Source: Amycolatopsis regifaucium (GTDB lineage Bacteria; Actinomycetota; Actinomycetes; Mycobacteriales; Pseudonocardiaceae). From it: DNA of 64,000 nucleotides. The notes under the pieces were generated by a model that had not been told where the DNA came from, did not search any database, and saw only the letters and a list, made by a program, of their open reading frames with translations. The stretch covers positions 1 through 64,000 of the forward strand of contig NZ_LQCI01000012.1 in the NCBI RefSeq assembly GCF_001613935.1. Reading direction: 5' to 3'. Positions 57,401 to 64,000 of the stretch are shown here, piece after piece (the first letter of the stretch is position 1; each line of letters opens with the position of its first letter). Position numbers and translations under genes: made by a program.

Positions 57401-60400
57401 CGTCGGATTGTCGGGCAGCGTCGCGAGCCGCCCGGTCATCGGATCGGCGAAGACCACGCCGTGCGGGGTGTTCACCGCGGCGACGATCCTCGTCTCGACC
57501 CGGTCCTTGGACCGCGGCGAGCCTTCCGGCGCGTTCGGGTCACCGGGGGCGTGCTGCTCGAAGGCCACCGCCGTCCGCGCGCCGACCGGACGTTCACCCA
57601 GGTCACGGGCCACGTCGGCGAATCCGCGCTGATCAGACCACTGCCCGCCGAGCCGGTCGCTGACGTGCTGAAGCGGCGAGCCGCCGGTCGACGGTCCGGC
57701 GACGGCGTCACCACCGTTCATCCGGTTCTCGAACGCGACCAGCGCCTCGGCCGAGTTGGTCTGGTAGCCGTCCTTCCACGATTCGGGCGCGTAGTAGTTG
57801 CGGGTGTTGACCTCGCCGACCGCCGGAAGCTCGTCCATGAGCAGGCGGACCTGCTGGTGCGGGGTGTCGGTGGAACCGGCGTGGATGGCGGGCGGCCCAC
57901 CGTCGTCGAGGGGCTTCGCCAGCTCCGACCAGCCGCCGTCGGGAACGTGCTCCCTCGGCTTGGGGACGTGGTTTTCCGGAGCGTCGGAAGCGTCGATCCA
58001 GCCGCCCTTGCCGTCGGCGATCTTGGTTTCGAGTCCCGCGAAACCCTGGTTGTTGAACAGTTCGGGGTGATCGCGGCGCAGCTGCGCGTCGCGGTCGGCC
58101 TCTTCCTTGGCCAGCCGCTCCTGCTCGGCGTTGTTGTACTCGCGCCGCTCCGCGACCTTCTCCTGGACCTGCTCCGGCGTCAGGTGGCCGTCGTCACCGG
58201 GGACGACCTCTTCGCATTCGACGATCCACTTCGGAAGGTCGTTGACCGTGCCGTCGTCCAGCCGTGCCTTGTAGTCGGGGTGCTCGGGATGCCCGGGACC
58301 CATCTTGACGTCGGTGACGCGCAACTGCGTCGCCGACTTCATCAGGACTTCGCGCTCTTCCTTCTTGGAGGCGAGATCCTCGATGTGACGTCCGGTCTTC
58401 GACTGGATGCGCAGCTCGACTTCGCCGGGGAAGGTGCTGTGCGGATGCTCGGGGGTGACCCGCGACGTGCTCAGCATCTGCGGGTCGACGATGACCTTGC
58501 CCTCGGCGTGCGCGGCCAGGAAGCCCTGAATGGCGCTTTCGTTGCCGTGGAAGTTCACCCGCCGCGAGACGACGCCCTCGTAGACGGGCATCTCGTTGAG
58601 GCCGGAGGTGATCGCCTCGATATGCGGGCGGAGCGCCTCCAGCTCAGGCCCGCCGTGACGCTGGGCGTGCGTGATCCTCTCGGCCATGTCGGTGCGCGTG
58701 TAGCTGTGCACCGCGTACGCGCCCTGATCCGACATCTGCTTGACGCGCGGATCTTCGTGCGCGTTGCGCTTGTCGAGGGCTTCGCGGCGGACCTGTTCGC
58801 TACGGGCCTCCCCGGTCTCGGCGTCGAAACCACGCTTGTCGATCTGTGTTTCGGCGAGCGCGCGGTAGGCCGCCGGGTCGTCCGTGTGGAAGTCCGGGTC
58901 CGTCAGGTACCGCTCGTCGATCGGGGAACCGCCGTCGTCGGCGGTCTTGTCCTCGGGCGTGACGTCCTTGGGCGCCTCGGTCTCGGTGGGGGCGTCGGCG
59001 TCCCTGTCCTTGGGCAGCTCGGCGCCGTCTTCGAGGTTGCCGCGGTAGGCGGGTGCTTCCTCGCGGTGAGGCGCGCGCTCCACCGGTTGGACCGGTTCGG
59101 GCTGCTGCTGTGGACGTTGCTGGTGCTGCGGCCGTTCCTGCGGGCCCGCGTTTCCGTCGTGCCCCGGGCGCGGTGCCGGGACCTGCGGCGGACGTTGCGG
59201 CTGCTGCCCACCGAAGCGCGGCGGTTCGCCGCCCGGCGGCATCGGCCGCTGACCTGGGCGTGGACCAGGCTGCTGTCCGGGGTGTTGTCCGGGCGGAGGC
59301 GGCGGCACCGGGCCACGATTGCCAGGGAACGGGCCGTTGCCCGGATGCGGGGGGCGCGGCGGAGGCGGCGGATAGCCCGCGGGGCCGCGGTTGTGGCCGG
59401 GGTGCTGCCCCGGCGGAGGCGTGTGCGGACGCGGCGGGACACCGCCGTTCGGCCCGAGACCGGGCCCCGGCCTGCCCTGATAGCCCTGCGGCGGCTGGTG
59501 CGGCCGAGGCGGCTGCTGGCCGTGAAGACCCTGCTGCCGGCCCGGAGGCGGCGGGGGTTGCTGAGGACGCTGCTGCGGCCGTTCCTGCGGTCCGCGGTCC
59601 TGACGACGGTCCTGCGGATGTCCGCCAGGGTGCGGAGGCGGCGGCTGCGGTCCGGTGGGCCGCGGCCCCATCGGACCCTGTTGCCCGCGAGAGGGCATGG
59701 GGCCATGACCACCACCGGGCGGAGGCGGCGGCGGCGGAGCGAAACCGCCGGGCGGCGGCTGCGTCGGCGGCTGGCCTTGGAACGGCTGCTGGCCGGGCGG
59801 CTGGTCGAAGCGCGGCTGCTGCGGGCCGCCCGCGCCGGCGAACCCGGCGGCCTGGACGCCGTCCTGGGGCCGGTTCTGCCGGACCGGATCATGGCCACCC
59901 GGCGGGAAACCACCGGGGGCGGGACCGTTGCCCGGCGGAGTGCCGCCGGGAGCCATGCCGTAGCCGCTCGTCGAGCCGGGCGTGCTCGAACCCGAGTTGG
60001 GCGCCATGCCGTACCCGCCGGAAGACGAGCCTCCGGAGCTGACCGGTGCGGACGAAGCAGGCGCCCCCGTCGAGGCGGGTGCTCCGGCCGAAGAGTGCGC
60101 TCCCGCCGATGCGGGCGCCCCTGACGAAGCCGGGGCGCCGGACGAAGCTGGTGATCCGGTCGAGGTAGGTGATCCGGTCGAGGCGGGCATGCCGGACTGT
60201 GCGCTACTCGGGGCCGGACTCGAAGCCGGTCCCTGAGCCGGACTCGCCGCCGGGGTCTGTGCCGGTCCTTGGGCCCCCGCCGCGGGTGCCTGCTGCTGAT
60301 TGGCCGAAGCGGCCTGCTGCTGCCCGGAACCGGCGCCGTTGTCGGCCGCCGCCGGAGCATGCTGGGTCTGCGCGGGCGAACCGGCGCGTTCGCCGGTGTT

Positions 60401-61642
60401 CGCCGGGGCGTCCGCGGGTCGTTCCGGAGCCTGCGTCGAAGACTGGCTGACCCGGTCGCCGTCCCCCGCGCGCTGCGAAGCCTGCTGAGGCGCGTCGGAC
60501 GTACTCCGCGACGAGTTGTCGCCATCAGAGGACGAATTGCGTTCCGGAGAATCGCCATCAGAGGACGAATTGCGGCTCGACGAAGTGTCCGGCGTACGCG
60601 AAGGCGTCCCGGAATCCCCCGAATCGACATCCGGCGTCGTCGGCCCGTCGCCCGCCGTCGCGGCACCGGGCGTGTTCGCGGTACGGATGTCGCCGATCTG
60701 GCTCTTCGCCCCGTCGACACCGCCACCGACAGCTCCGCCGGACGCGCCCATCAGTAGGTCCTTGGCCGAAAGCTTGTCCAGGTCACCCGTGACGGCGGCC
60801 TGTCCGACGGTGCTGGCGACACCTTCGGCCGCGCCCCGTACGGCACCTCGCGCCGCACTGTCGACGATCTGGCCGCCGACGCTGTCCGAAAGCCCCTTGG
60901 TCGCGCCCTTGCCGATACTGCTGCTGCCCGCGCCGACGACACCGTCGACCGCGCCGCTGATCGCGGAGTCCTTGGTCTTGCTGAAATCCCAGCTGTCGCG
61001 GTCACCCTTGGCCATCTGCAGGCCCTGGATGCCCGCGTCCATGGCGAGGTTCATCGCCGTGTTCTGCAGGACCTCTTTGCCGATCTTCTTCAGGCCCTCC
61101 TTGAGAAGTTTCTCGAGGAGTTCCTTCGCGACCTTCTTGAAGCCTTCCTGCGCGAGCTTCTGCATCAGCTGCCGGAAGATCATCTGAACGGTCATGCGGG
61201 TGGCGATCTGCGCGGGCGCGATCCCGGCCGTCGAGCCACCGAAGGTCACCGCCGCGGCCGCGAGCATCGCGACGATCTGCGCGGCCAGGATCACCAGCGA
61301 GATGATGATCATGTACTTCGTGTACTCGACGTCGAGCGCGGTCGCGTTGCACGAGTCGCCGAGTGCCTTCGAAGAATCGGCCAGCGACTTGAAGTAGGCC
61401 TCGTCGCCTTCGATGAACTTCTTCCACGCCTCGGCGAACTTCTCCGCGCCTTCGCCGGTCCAGCCGCCGAGGACCTCGGTGGCGCCCTTGGTCGCGGTGT
61501 CGGCGATCGGCTGGACGGCCCTCGACGCGTTGTGCCACGCATCGCGCAGCTCGCGGAGCTTGTCTTCGTCGCCTTCGGGCCAGCTTTCCCCGACGACGAT
61601 CGGCAAGAGCCACTTGACCGCGTCGGGCATCTCCATACCCAT
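54410..61642 (-). CDS. Giant WXG100-type polymorphic toxin: 2x ADP-ribosyltransferase, 2x papain-like, RelA/SpoT-like
   Basis: 2410 residues. Residues 1-110: CpnT-like WXG100 domain (WLLPIVVGESWPEGDEDKL; WTG at 61-63), then hydrophobic and helical segments to about 320 and a Pro/Gly/Gln/Ser linker to about 880. ART 1 (about 940-1145) has R1027/R1028, STS at 1058-1060 and E1096-R-E1098. Papain-like 1 (about 1250-1415) has Ser1297 and Arg1385 where Cys and His belong, with Asp1400 kept. ART 2 (about 1520-1715) has R1596, SST at 1627-1629 and E1665-H-E1667. Papain-like 2 (about 1815-1965) has C1855, H1936, D1951. The C-terminus (about 2220-2390) is RelA/SpoT-like (LTDLVGVKIQF, DSGYRDLQMNVRLPNGHVAE, H-x-LYE). 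The family suggests type VII export and action on targets through ADP-ribosylation, deamidation or proteolysis, and nucleotide pyrophosphate transfer. ATG 61642 lies 4 bp past the WXG100 stop. Confidence 0.88.
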   Translation of the reverse strand: MGMEMPDAVKWLLPIVVGESWPEGDEDKLRELRDAWHNASRAVQPIADTATKGATEVLGGWTGEGAEKFAEAWKKFIEGDEAYFKSLADSSKALGDSCNATALDVEYTKYMIIISLVILAAQIVAMLAAAAVTFGGSTAGIAPAQIATRMTVQMIFRQLMQKLAQEGFKKVAKELLEKLLKEGLKKIGKEVLQNTAMNLAMDAGIQGLQMAKGDRDSWDFSKTKDSAISGAVDGVVGAGSSSIGKGATKGLSDSVGGQIVDSAARGAVRGAAEGVASTVGQAAVTGDLDKLSAKDLLMGASGGAVGGGVDGAKSQIGDIRTANTPGAATAGDGPTTPDVDSGDSGTPSRTPDTSSSRNSSSDGDSPERNSSSDGDNSSRSTSDAPQQASQRAGDGDRVSQSSTQAPERPADAPANTGERAGSPAQTQHAPAAADNGAGSGQQQAASANQQQAPAAGAQGPAQTPAASPAQGPASSPAPSSAQSGMPASTGSPTSTGSPASSGAPASSGAPASAGAHSSAGAPASTGAPASSAPVSSGGSSSGGYGMAPNSGSSTPGSTSGYGMAPGGTPPGNGPAPGGFPPGGHDPVRQNRPQDGVQAAGFAGAGGPQQPRFDQPPGQQPFQGQPPTQPPPGGFAPPPPPPPGGGHGPMPSRGQQGPMGPRPTGPQPPPPHPGGHPQDRRQDRGPQERPQQRPQQPPPPPGRQQGLHGQQPPRPHQPPQGYQGRPGPGLGPNGGVPPRPHTPPPGQHPGHNRGPAGYPPPPPRPPHPGNGPFPGNRGPVPPPPPGQHPGQQPGPRPGQRPMPPGGEPPRFGGQQPQRPPQVPAPRPGHDGNAGPQERPQHQQRPQQQPEPVQPVERAPHREEAPAYRGNLEDGAELPKDRDADAPTETEAPKDVTPEDKTADDGGSPIDERYLTDPDFHTDDPAAYRALAETQIDKRGFDAETGEARSEQVRREALDKRNAHEDPRVKQMSDQGAYAVHSYTRTDMAERITHAQRHGGPELEALRPHIEAITSGLNEMPVYEGVVSRRVNFHGNESAIQGFLAAHAEGKVIVDPQMLSTSRVTPEHPHSTFPGEVELRIQSKTGRHIEDLASKKEEREVLMKSATQLRVTDVKMGPGHPEHPDYKARLDDGTVNDLPKWIVECEEVVPGDDGHLTPEQVQEKVAERREYNNAEQERLAKEEADRDAQLRRDHPELFNNQGFAGLETKIADGKGGWIDASDAPENHVPKPREHVPDGGWSELAKPLDDGGPPAIHAGSTDTPHQQVRLLMDELPAVGEVNTRNYYAPESWKDGYQTNSAEALVAFENRMNGGDAVAGPSTGGSPLQHVSDRLGGQWSDQRGFADVARDLGERPVGARTAVAFEQHAPGDPNAPEGSPRSKDRVETRIVAAVNTPHGVVFADPMTGRLATLPDNPTSIKAMPMGGGDAPHAHTPEAPTQSPEPETAKSPAERLRGDDEPPSPDRPEDQQPKTESDIADRLKGTEKAPPRIDESYVNDPGFRGSPEDHKSLRDRYDNADLAEQAREKALRRLEASPLKDRVSPEAAEAIYSYSREHAYAINDANRRGESHPDFENAQRSTRAIVGALNELPDFHGEAIRGIDTKGDLRAAGIMAAHYEVGQTVPEPTMTSSTIKTSPDTKSKFGEDVEIHIVSKTGKDVSSLAENPGEHEAINKPATQLYVHSKEFKTPPLVDRPKWVIHAEEVTPGDPRYLDPETAKQKMDERRARHAAEAPELARLAQERSMARLGGFDEPQTPHITTENPADHGVADADKGPEYGEQPAQDHSATDDTMELPVPERDYSSMAVATNPPSEPAIHAGSASPAQQAAYLADRHPRLGEVNPHFHDSDALANGFRSNCTRTPGAYWDQLHGIDSTAGPLLMHEMDSRGTLEHVEERFGGRFSDRDGYDAVIREMRDMPTDHHAVVAVKYLDENGVERGHIAMVANTRDGVAFIDPQSGALMNLPHPPLSMKLMHVGVPETPAAHHTDGHTTQTETASTRPVDPRIAFARPDQPVDPRIAYAREDTPDVQPSRIGPDGRPIVTPSRDGGYGMAHDEQPAGNRAEVERFLNDPEVAAAVDGLDPDKKRAVHEDENGVKHDVGPMRDFIREQLPSHPELVRLMEHPDNAYLRASLLNNPMTIGSLLLHPEAIPILEDALRDVEESGYQMIDDVRQEGPGDTPLTQEQREIAAEAARIAADVEPGDQYHAGFERADKGDAGKIQEFLDAERAAWPRNQGDLNRIAERIAAENNGDASGRPGPKDDDRAKAKIAGYDGDASKLTDLVGVKIQFDTLADVYNALNAVMNDPDLRIVSFDDRFANPQDSGYRDLQMNVRLPNGHVAELRLHLKHIDTVSAYEHALYEVRRDFPTYNRTLDENNKKRLSPEQALLEAALMDRVREKFMAGLREGLPPEENT
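60519..60574. repeat. 23-bp direct repeat in the toxin linker
   Basis: TCGCCATCAGAGGACGAATT plus GCG occurs at 60519-60541 and again at 60552-60574, a 33-bp (11-codon) period encoding RNSSSDGDS twice. Nearby, about 60050-60200 encodes a degenerate PAS-x-GA repeat. Such in-frame repeats let the linker change length. Confidence 0.8.
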
Positions 61643-61646
61643 GGCG

Positions 61647-61976
61647 CTATGCCTTCTTGTCCAGCGTCGACTTGATCTCTTCTTCGGCGTTCGTGAACGC
61701 CGTCATCGACCGTTCGACGTTGTGCTGCATGCCGCGCAGCGCCTCGACGATGTTCGCGAACCCTTCGGACGAGCCCTTCGCGCCCGGCTCGTAGTCCTTC
61801 GCGAACTCCTTGCCGGCGTCGTCGTTCCCCCAGCACTGGCCGAGCGAGTTGATCGCGGCCAGCAGTTCCTTGCCGACGTCGTCCAGCTGATCCGCGGCGA
61901 GCCCCAGTTTGGCCGCGGCCGTTTTGACCGCGTCCGGATCCGCGGTGAATCCGCCACCGCCCCCACCGTTCGGCAT
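61647..61976 (-). CDS. WXG100-family protein (ESX/type VII secretion partner)
   Basis: A 109-residue helical-hairpin protein: DAVKTAAAKLGLAADQLDDV as helix 1, the turn with SLGQCWGNDDAGKEF (Trp-Gly-Asn in place of W-x-G), and helix 2 FANIVEALRGMQHNVERSM ending in SMTAFTNAEEEIKSTLDKKA. An N-terminal Gly run precedes helix 1. Such proteins dimerise and are exported by, or guide partners to, type VII systems. The start shares a base with the upstream stop (TGATG). Directly before the toxin, it is probably the co-secreted partner or chaperone. Confidence 0.88.
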   Translation of the reverse strand: MPNGGGGGGFTADPDAVKTAAAKLGLAADQLDDVGKELLAAINSLGQCWGNDDAGKEFAKDYEPGAKGSSEGFANIVEALRGMQHNVERSMTAFTNAEEEIKSTLDKKA

Positions 61977-62584
61977 CAGACTCCCCTGGTCAGCCAGCTC
62001 GAAGGCGGCTCTTCCTCATCATCGTCCTGCTGGCGTACCCGTTTGGGAACCGGCTTCGGCGCGGGCGGCGCAGGAGGTGGTGGTGGCGGAGCGTCGTCCT
62101 TGCGCAGCAGCGGATCCTCGAAGTCGTCGTCGGACTTGGCCGGTGTGGACGGCTGCTCTTCCTCGGCGAGGAAGTCGGGGATCGCCGGCATCAGCCCCTG
62201 CAGCGACGGCGCGCCCTCGATGAGGTCCGAGAGGTCCGGCAGCCCTTCGGTGATCGGGGCCATCAGGTCGGCGACCTGCTGTTTGACCTGCAGCGATCCC
62301 TGGCGCACCAGGGTCAGCACGGTGTTGGCCAGCTGCGCCGGGTTGGTGCGTTCGAAGGCGTTCGGCTGGATCTCGAGTTTGGCGAGTGTGCCGGTCGCGT
62401 CGATGGTGGCGCGGACTAGACCGTCCTGCGAGACCACGGTCGCGGACATCTGCGAAGCGGCTTCCTGCGCGTCCCGGAGCTGGGCCGTCTGGCGCTCGAA
62501 CTGTTCGAGCAGCGTGTCGACCTGATCCTTCATGGCGGCATTGCGCGCTTCGAGGCGCGCGCTGTCGTCGCCTGCCGTCGTCAC
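61976..62584 (-). CDS. YbaB/EbfC-family DNA-binding-like protein
   Basis: A 202-residue protein, first gene of the operon. Residues 1-110 match the YbaB/EbfC fold: a long helix MKDQVDTLLEQFERQTAQLRD, a strand pair VVSQDGLVRATIDATGTLAKLEI, and a C-terminal helix NPAQLANTVLTLVRQ. The tail is acidic and Pro-rich. YbaB proteins bind DNA as dimers, but copies beside WXG100 genes are common in actinomycete type VII clusters, where they may act as accessory or regulatory factors. GTG 62584 after CGGGGGCTCAA is chosen; ATG 62623 is the longer option. Confidence 0.82.
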   Translation of the reverse strand: MTTAGDDSARLEARNAAMKDQVDTLLEQFERQTAQLRDAQEAASQMSATVVSQDGLVRATIDATGTLAKLEIQPNAFERTNPAQLANTVLTLVRQGSLQVKQQVADLMAPITEGLPDLSDLIEGAPSLQGLMPAIPDFLAEEEQPSTPAKSDDDFEDPLLRKDDAPPPPPPAPPAPKPVPKRVRQQDDDEEEPPSSWLTRGV

Positions 62585-62899
62585 TTGAGCCCCCGGAAGT
62601 ACTTGATCCCGGGCATACGTCACCCGGCGTCGGTAGGCGTCACCCTAATGCCAACGGAGGCGCCAGATGGCCGTAACCGGCGTTTTCGTACCGCGGAAGC
62701 CTGAAGAAGGAGGTCGGTGCGCTCAAAGGTCGCCTCTCGGCGGCTATGCGCAGTGTGGCTCCAGCCGGACGGTATTCCACAAAGGCGGTTCTTCAGTGAG
62801 CCCGGGGGACACGGAAAGCGCACCGACCTGTGTGTCCAACGATGCTCGTGATGCTGTTGTTCCCTGGCCGGACGATTTGTCTCGGCTCGAAGTGGGATC
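62585..62899. promoter_or_regulatory. Divergent intergenic region upstream of the toxin operon and yqgE
   Basis: 315 bp without a convincing gene; it should carry the promoters of both directions. No operator repeat or clear core promoter could be assigned. An open plus-strand frame from 62667 runs into yqgE in another frame and has no family features, so it is not called. Confidence 0.5.
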
Positions 62900-63481
62900 A
62901 TGGCGGATGTGCCAGCGGACGCCGAGGTCGAACCGGGAACGCTCCTGGTCGCCGCCCCCACGATGTTCGATCCCAATTTCCGGCGGACCGTCGTGTTCGT
63001 CATAGATCACCGGGACGAGGGAACGCTCGGCGTCGTGCTCAACCGGCCGAGTGACGTTCCGGTGTACGACGTGCTCCCCAACTGGGGTGGACACGTCGCC
63101 GAGCCGCAGTCGGTGTTCGTCGGCGGCCCGGTGGAGAAGAAGACCGCCCTGTGCCTGGCCGCGCTGCGGACCGGCGAGACGGCGTCCAGCGTGCCCGGCG
63201 TGATCGCCGTCCGCGGTCCGGTCGCCTTGGTCGATCTCGACACCGATCCCGAGATCCTGGTCCCGAAGGTCCGCGGCGTGCGGGTCTTCGCCGGATACGC
63301 GGGCTGGGACGCCGGTCAGCTCGCGAGCGAGATCGAACGCGACGACTGGGTCATCGTCCCGGCGCTGCCCAGCGACGTCCTCGCCTCGCCGCACCACGAT
63401 CTGTGGGGTCAGGTGCTGCGTCGTCAGGGCATTCCGCTGGCGTTGCTGGCCACCCATCCGGGAGACCTCCAGCGCAATTAG
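62900..63481 (+). CDS. YqgE/AlgH family protein (UPF0301)
   Basis: A 193-residue protein with the family landmarks: GTLLVAAPTMFDPNFRRTVV near the N-terminus, GTLGVVLNRPSD, VFVGGPVEKKTALCL, RVFAGYAGWDAGQLASEIER and WVIVPALPSDV. The biochemical role of this widespread family is not settled; AlgH affects regulation in Pseudomonas. ATG 62900. It ends overlapping the convergent SdpI-family gene by 4 bp. Confidence 0.93.
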   Translation: MADVPADAEVEPGTLLVAAPTMFDPNFRRTVVFVIDHRDEGTLGVVLNRPSDVPVYDVLPNWGGHVAEPQSVFVGGPVEKKTALCLAALRTGETASSVPGVIAVRGPVALVDLDTDPEILVPKVRGVRVFAGYAGWDAGQLASEIERDDWVIVPALPSDVLASPHHDLWGQVLRRQGIPLALLATHPGDLQRN

Positions 63482-63909
63482 GCCGTGGCCGTGTCGGCCT
63501 TCTTGAAGACCCCGCAGGTCCCGCAGGCGCAGCCACTGCATCCAGCGGGCGCTTCCGGCGCGGCGGGTTCGGGCGCCGGGACGGTCGCGGCCGCGCGGTT
63601 GCCGAGCACTCCCCCGGCGGCGACCAGCGCGATCATCCCGACCATGCCCACGACCGAGGCCAGCAGCAGCCCGAACGTCGTCGGCATGACCAGCGCGGCG
63701 GCGCCCGCGAGCACGGCGATCACGCCACCGGCCAGCGTCGGGAGCCCGGCGACCTTGTTGCCGAGGCGGAAGGCGTCCTCGCTGCGCATCGTGGCGGCGG
63801 TACGCACGCCGGCGCCGCGGTCACGCGGCAGCTTCTCACGCAGACCGAGGAAACCGCCCCAGCCGACGAGGACACCCAGCACGATCGGGACCAGCGCTAT
63901 GACGAACAC
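63478..63909 (-). CDS. SdpI-family membrane protein with C-terminal Cys cluster
   Basis: A 143-residue protein with three transmembrane segments (IALVPIVLGVLVGWGGFLGL; LPTLAGGVIAVLAGAAALV; LLLASVVGMVGMIALVAAGG) and the SdpI-like loop RTAATMRSEDAFRLGNKVAG between the first two. SdpI confers immunity to a killing peptide in Bacillus, but most actinobacterial members are uncharacterised. The cytoplasmic or exposed tail ends in GCSGCACGTCGVF, a four-cysteine cluster that could bind metal. GTG 63909 is chosen; longer starts exist up to 63981. The final ~90 bases of the window upstream hold nothing else recognisable. Confidence 0.75.
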   Translation of the reverse strand: MFVIALVPIVLGVLVGWGGFLGLREKLPRDRGAGVRTAATMRSEDAFRLGNKVAGLPTLAGGVIAVLAGAAALVMPTTFGLLLASVVGMVGMIALVAAGGVLGNRAAATVPAPEPAAPEAPAGCSGCACGTCGVFKKADTATA

Positions 63910-64000
63910 TCCACGAGGATAAGCGTGACGTTCCGGCAACCTGCCGGATACCCTGATCGACTGTGCTACAGGCCATGTCACGCCGAGTTATAGCAGCCGC

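Noticed and set aside
57353..60124. 923-codon plus-strand open frame opposite the toxin gene
   Set aside because: Arg/Leu-rich antisense frame produced by the GC-biased toxin linker; no family motif and no ribosome binding site context.
62667..63005. 112-codon plus-strand frame before yqgE
   Set aside because: Runs into yqgE in a different frame, shows no family features, and the intergenic part is better read as a divergent promoter region.

Overview
This window is the chromosomal origin region of a high-GC actinomycete. Gene content and order (dnaA-dnaN-gnd-recF-DUF721-gyrB-gyrA on one side; rpmH-rnpA-yidD-yidC-jag-rsmG-parA-parB and cwlM-trxA-trxB-sigM-murJ-pcnA on the other) match the conserved oriC neighbourhood of Mycobacteriales and Pseudonocardiales. 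The style of the genes and of the small palindromic intergenic repeats suggests Amycolatopsis or a close relative; the genus is an inference.

Layout. (1) 1-4721: one end of an integrated element, probably an actinomycete integrative and conjugative element (AICE). It carries a truncated FtsK/TraB-like membrane gene, an HTH/excisionase-like gene, a GntR regulator with clustered CTAGGC operators, a HAD hydrolase, an aminoglycoside-phosphotransferase-fold gene and a tyrosine integrase, and it abuts a tRNA-Ala gene. (2) 4721-18852: tRNA-Ala, DLW-39, tRNA-Ile, a DUF3566 membrane protein, gyrA with a 421-residue homing-endonuclease intein at its active-site tyrosine, gyrB, DUF721, recF, gnd, dnaN, oriC (about 16540-17020) and dnaA, all on the minus strand. 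(3) 19458-25428: rpmH to parB on the plus strand, with parS sites at 22117, 22211 and 22933 and an outlying one at 5083. (4) 25478-45067: a D-Ala-D-Ala-ligase-like gene lacking an expected metal ligand, an aminotransferase, a GNAT protein, cwlM, trxA/trxB behind a sigma-R-type promoter, sigM and its anti-sigma factor, a stand-alone MurJ-partner pseudokinase, murJ, DUF6049, a Nudix hydrolase, pcnA, an orphan NarL-type histidine kinase, a methyltransferase and a luciferase-like oxidoreductase. (5) 45072-62584: a 17.5-kb minus-strand operon. (6) 62900-63909: YqgE/AlgH and an SdpI-family membrane protein.

Region 5 is the most unusual part. It starts with a YbaB/EbfC-like protein and a WXG100 protein, then a 2410-residue polymorphic toxin. 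The toxin has a CpnT-like WXG100 N-terminus, a long Pro/Gly/Gln linker, two ADP-ribosyltransferase domains, two papain/glutamine-deamidase-like domains (the first has lost Cys and His, the second has an intact triad) and a C-terminal RelA/SpoT-like domain. Downstream follow a small unknown protein (candidate immunity), a TNT-like protein, two large Imm35/SseB/ADP-ribosylglycohydrolase-like fusions that have lost the metal-binding Asp motifs, one intact ADP-ribosylglycohydrolase and a second TNT-like protein. The genes overlap or nearly touch. The reading offered here is a type VII secreted multi-warhead toxin built on NAD/ADP-ribose and nucleotide chemistry, with an immunity module dominated by de-ADP-ribosylating enzymes and their catalytically dead relatives. 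No ESX machine genes lie in the window, so secretion would depend on an apparatus encoded elsewhere.
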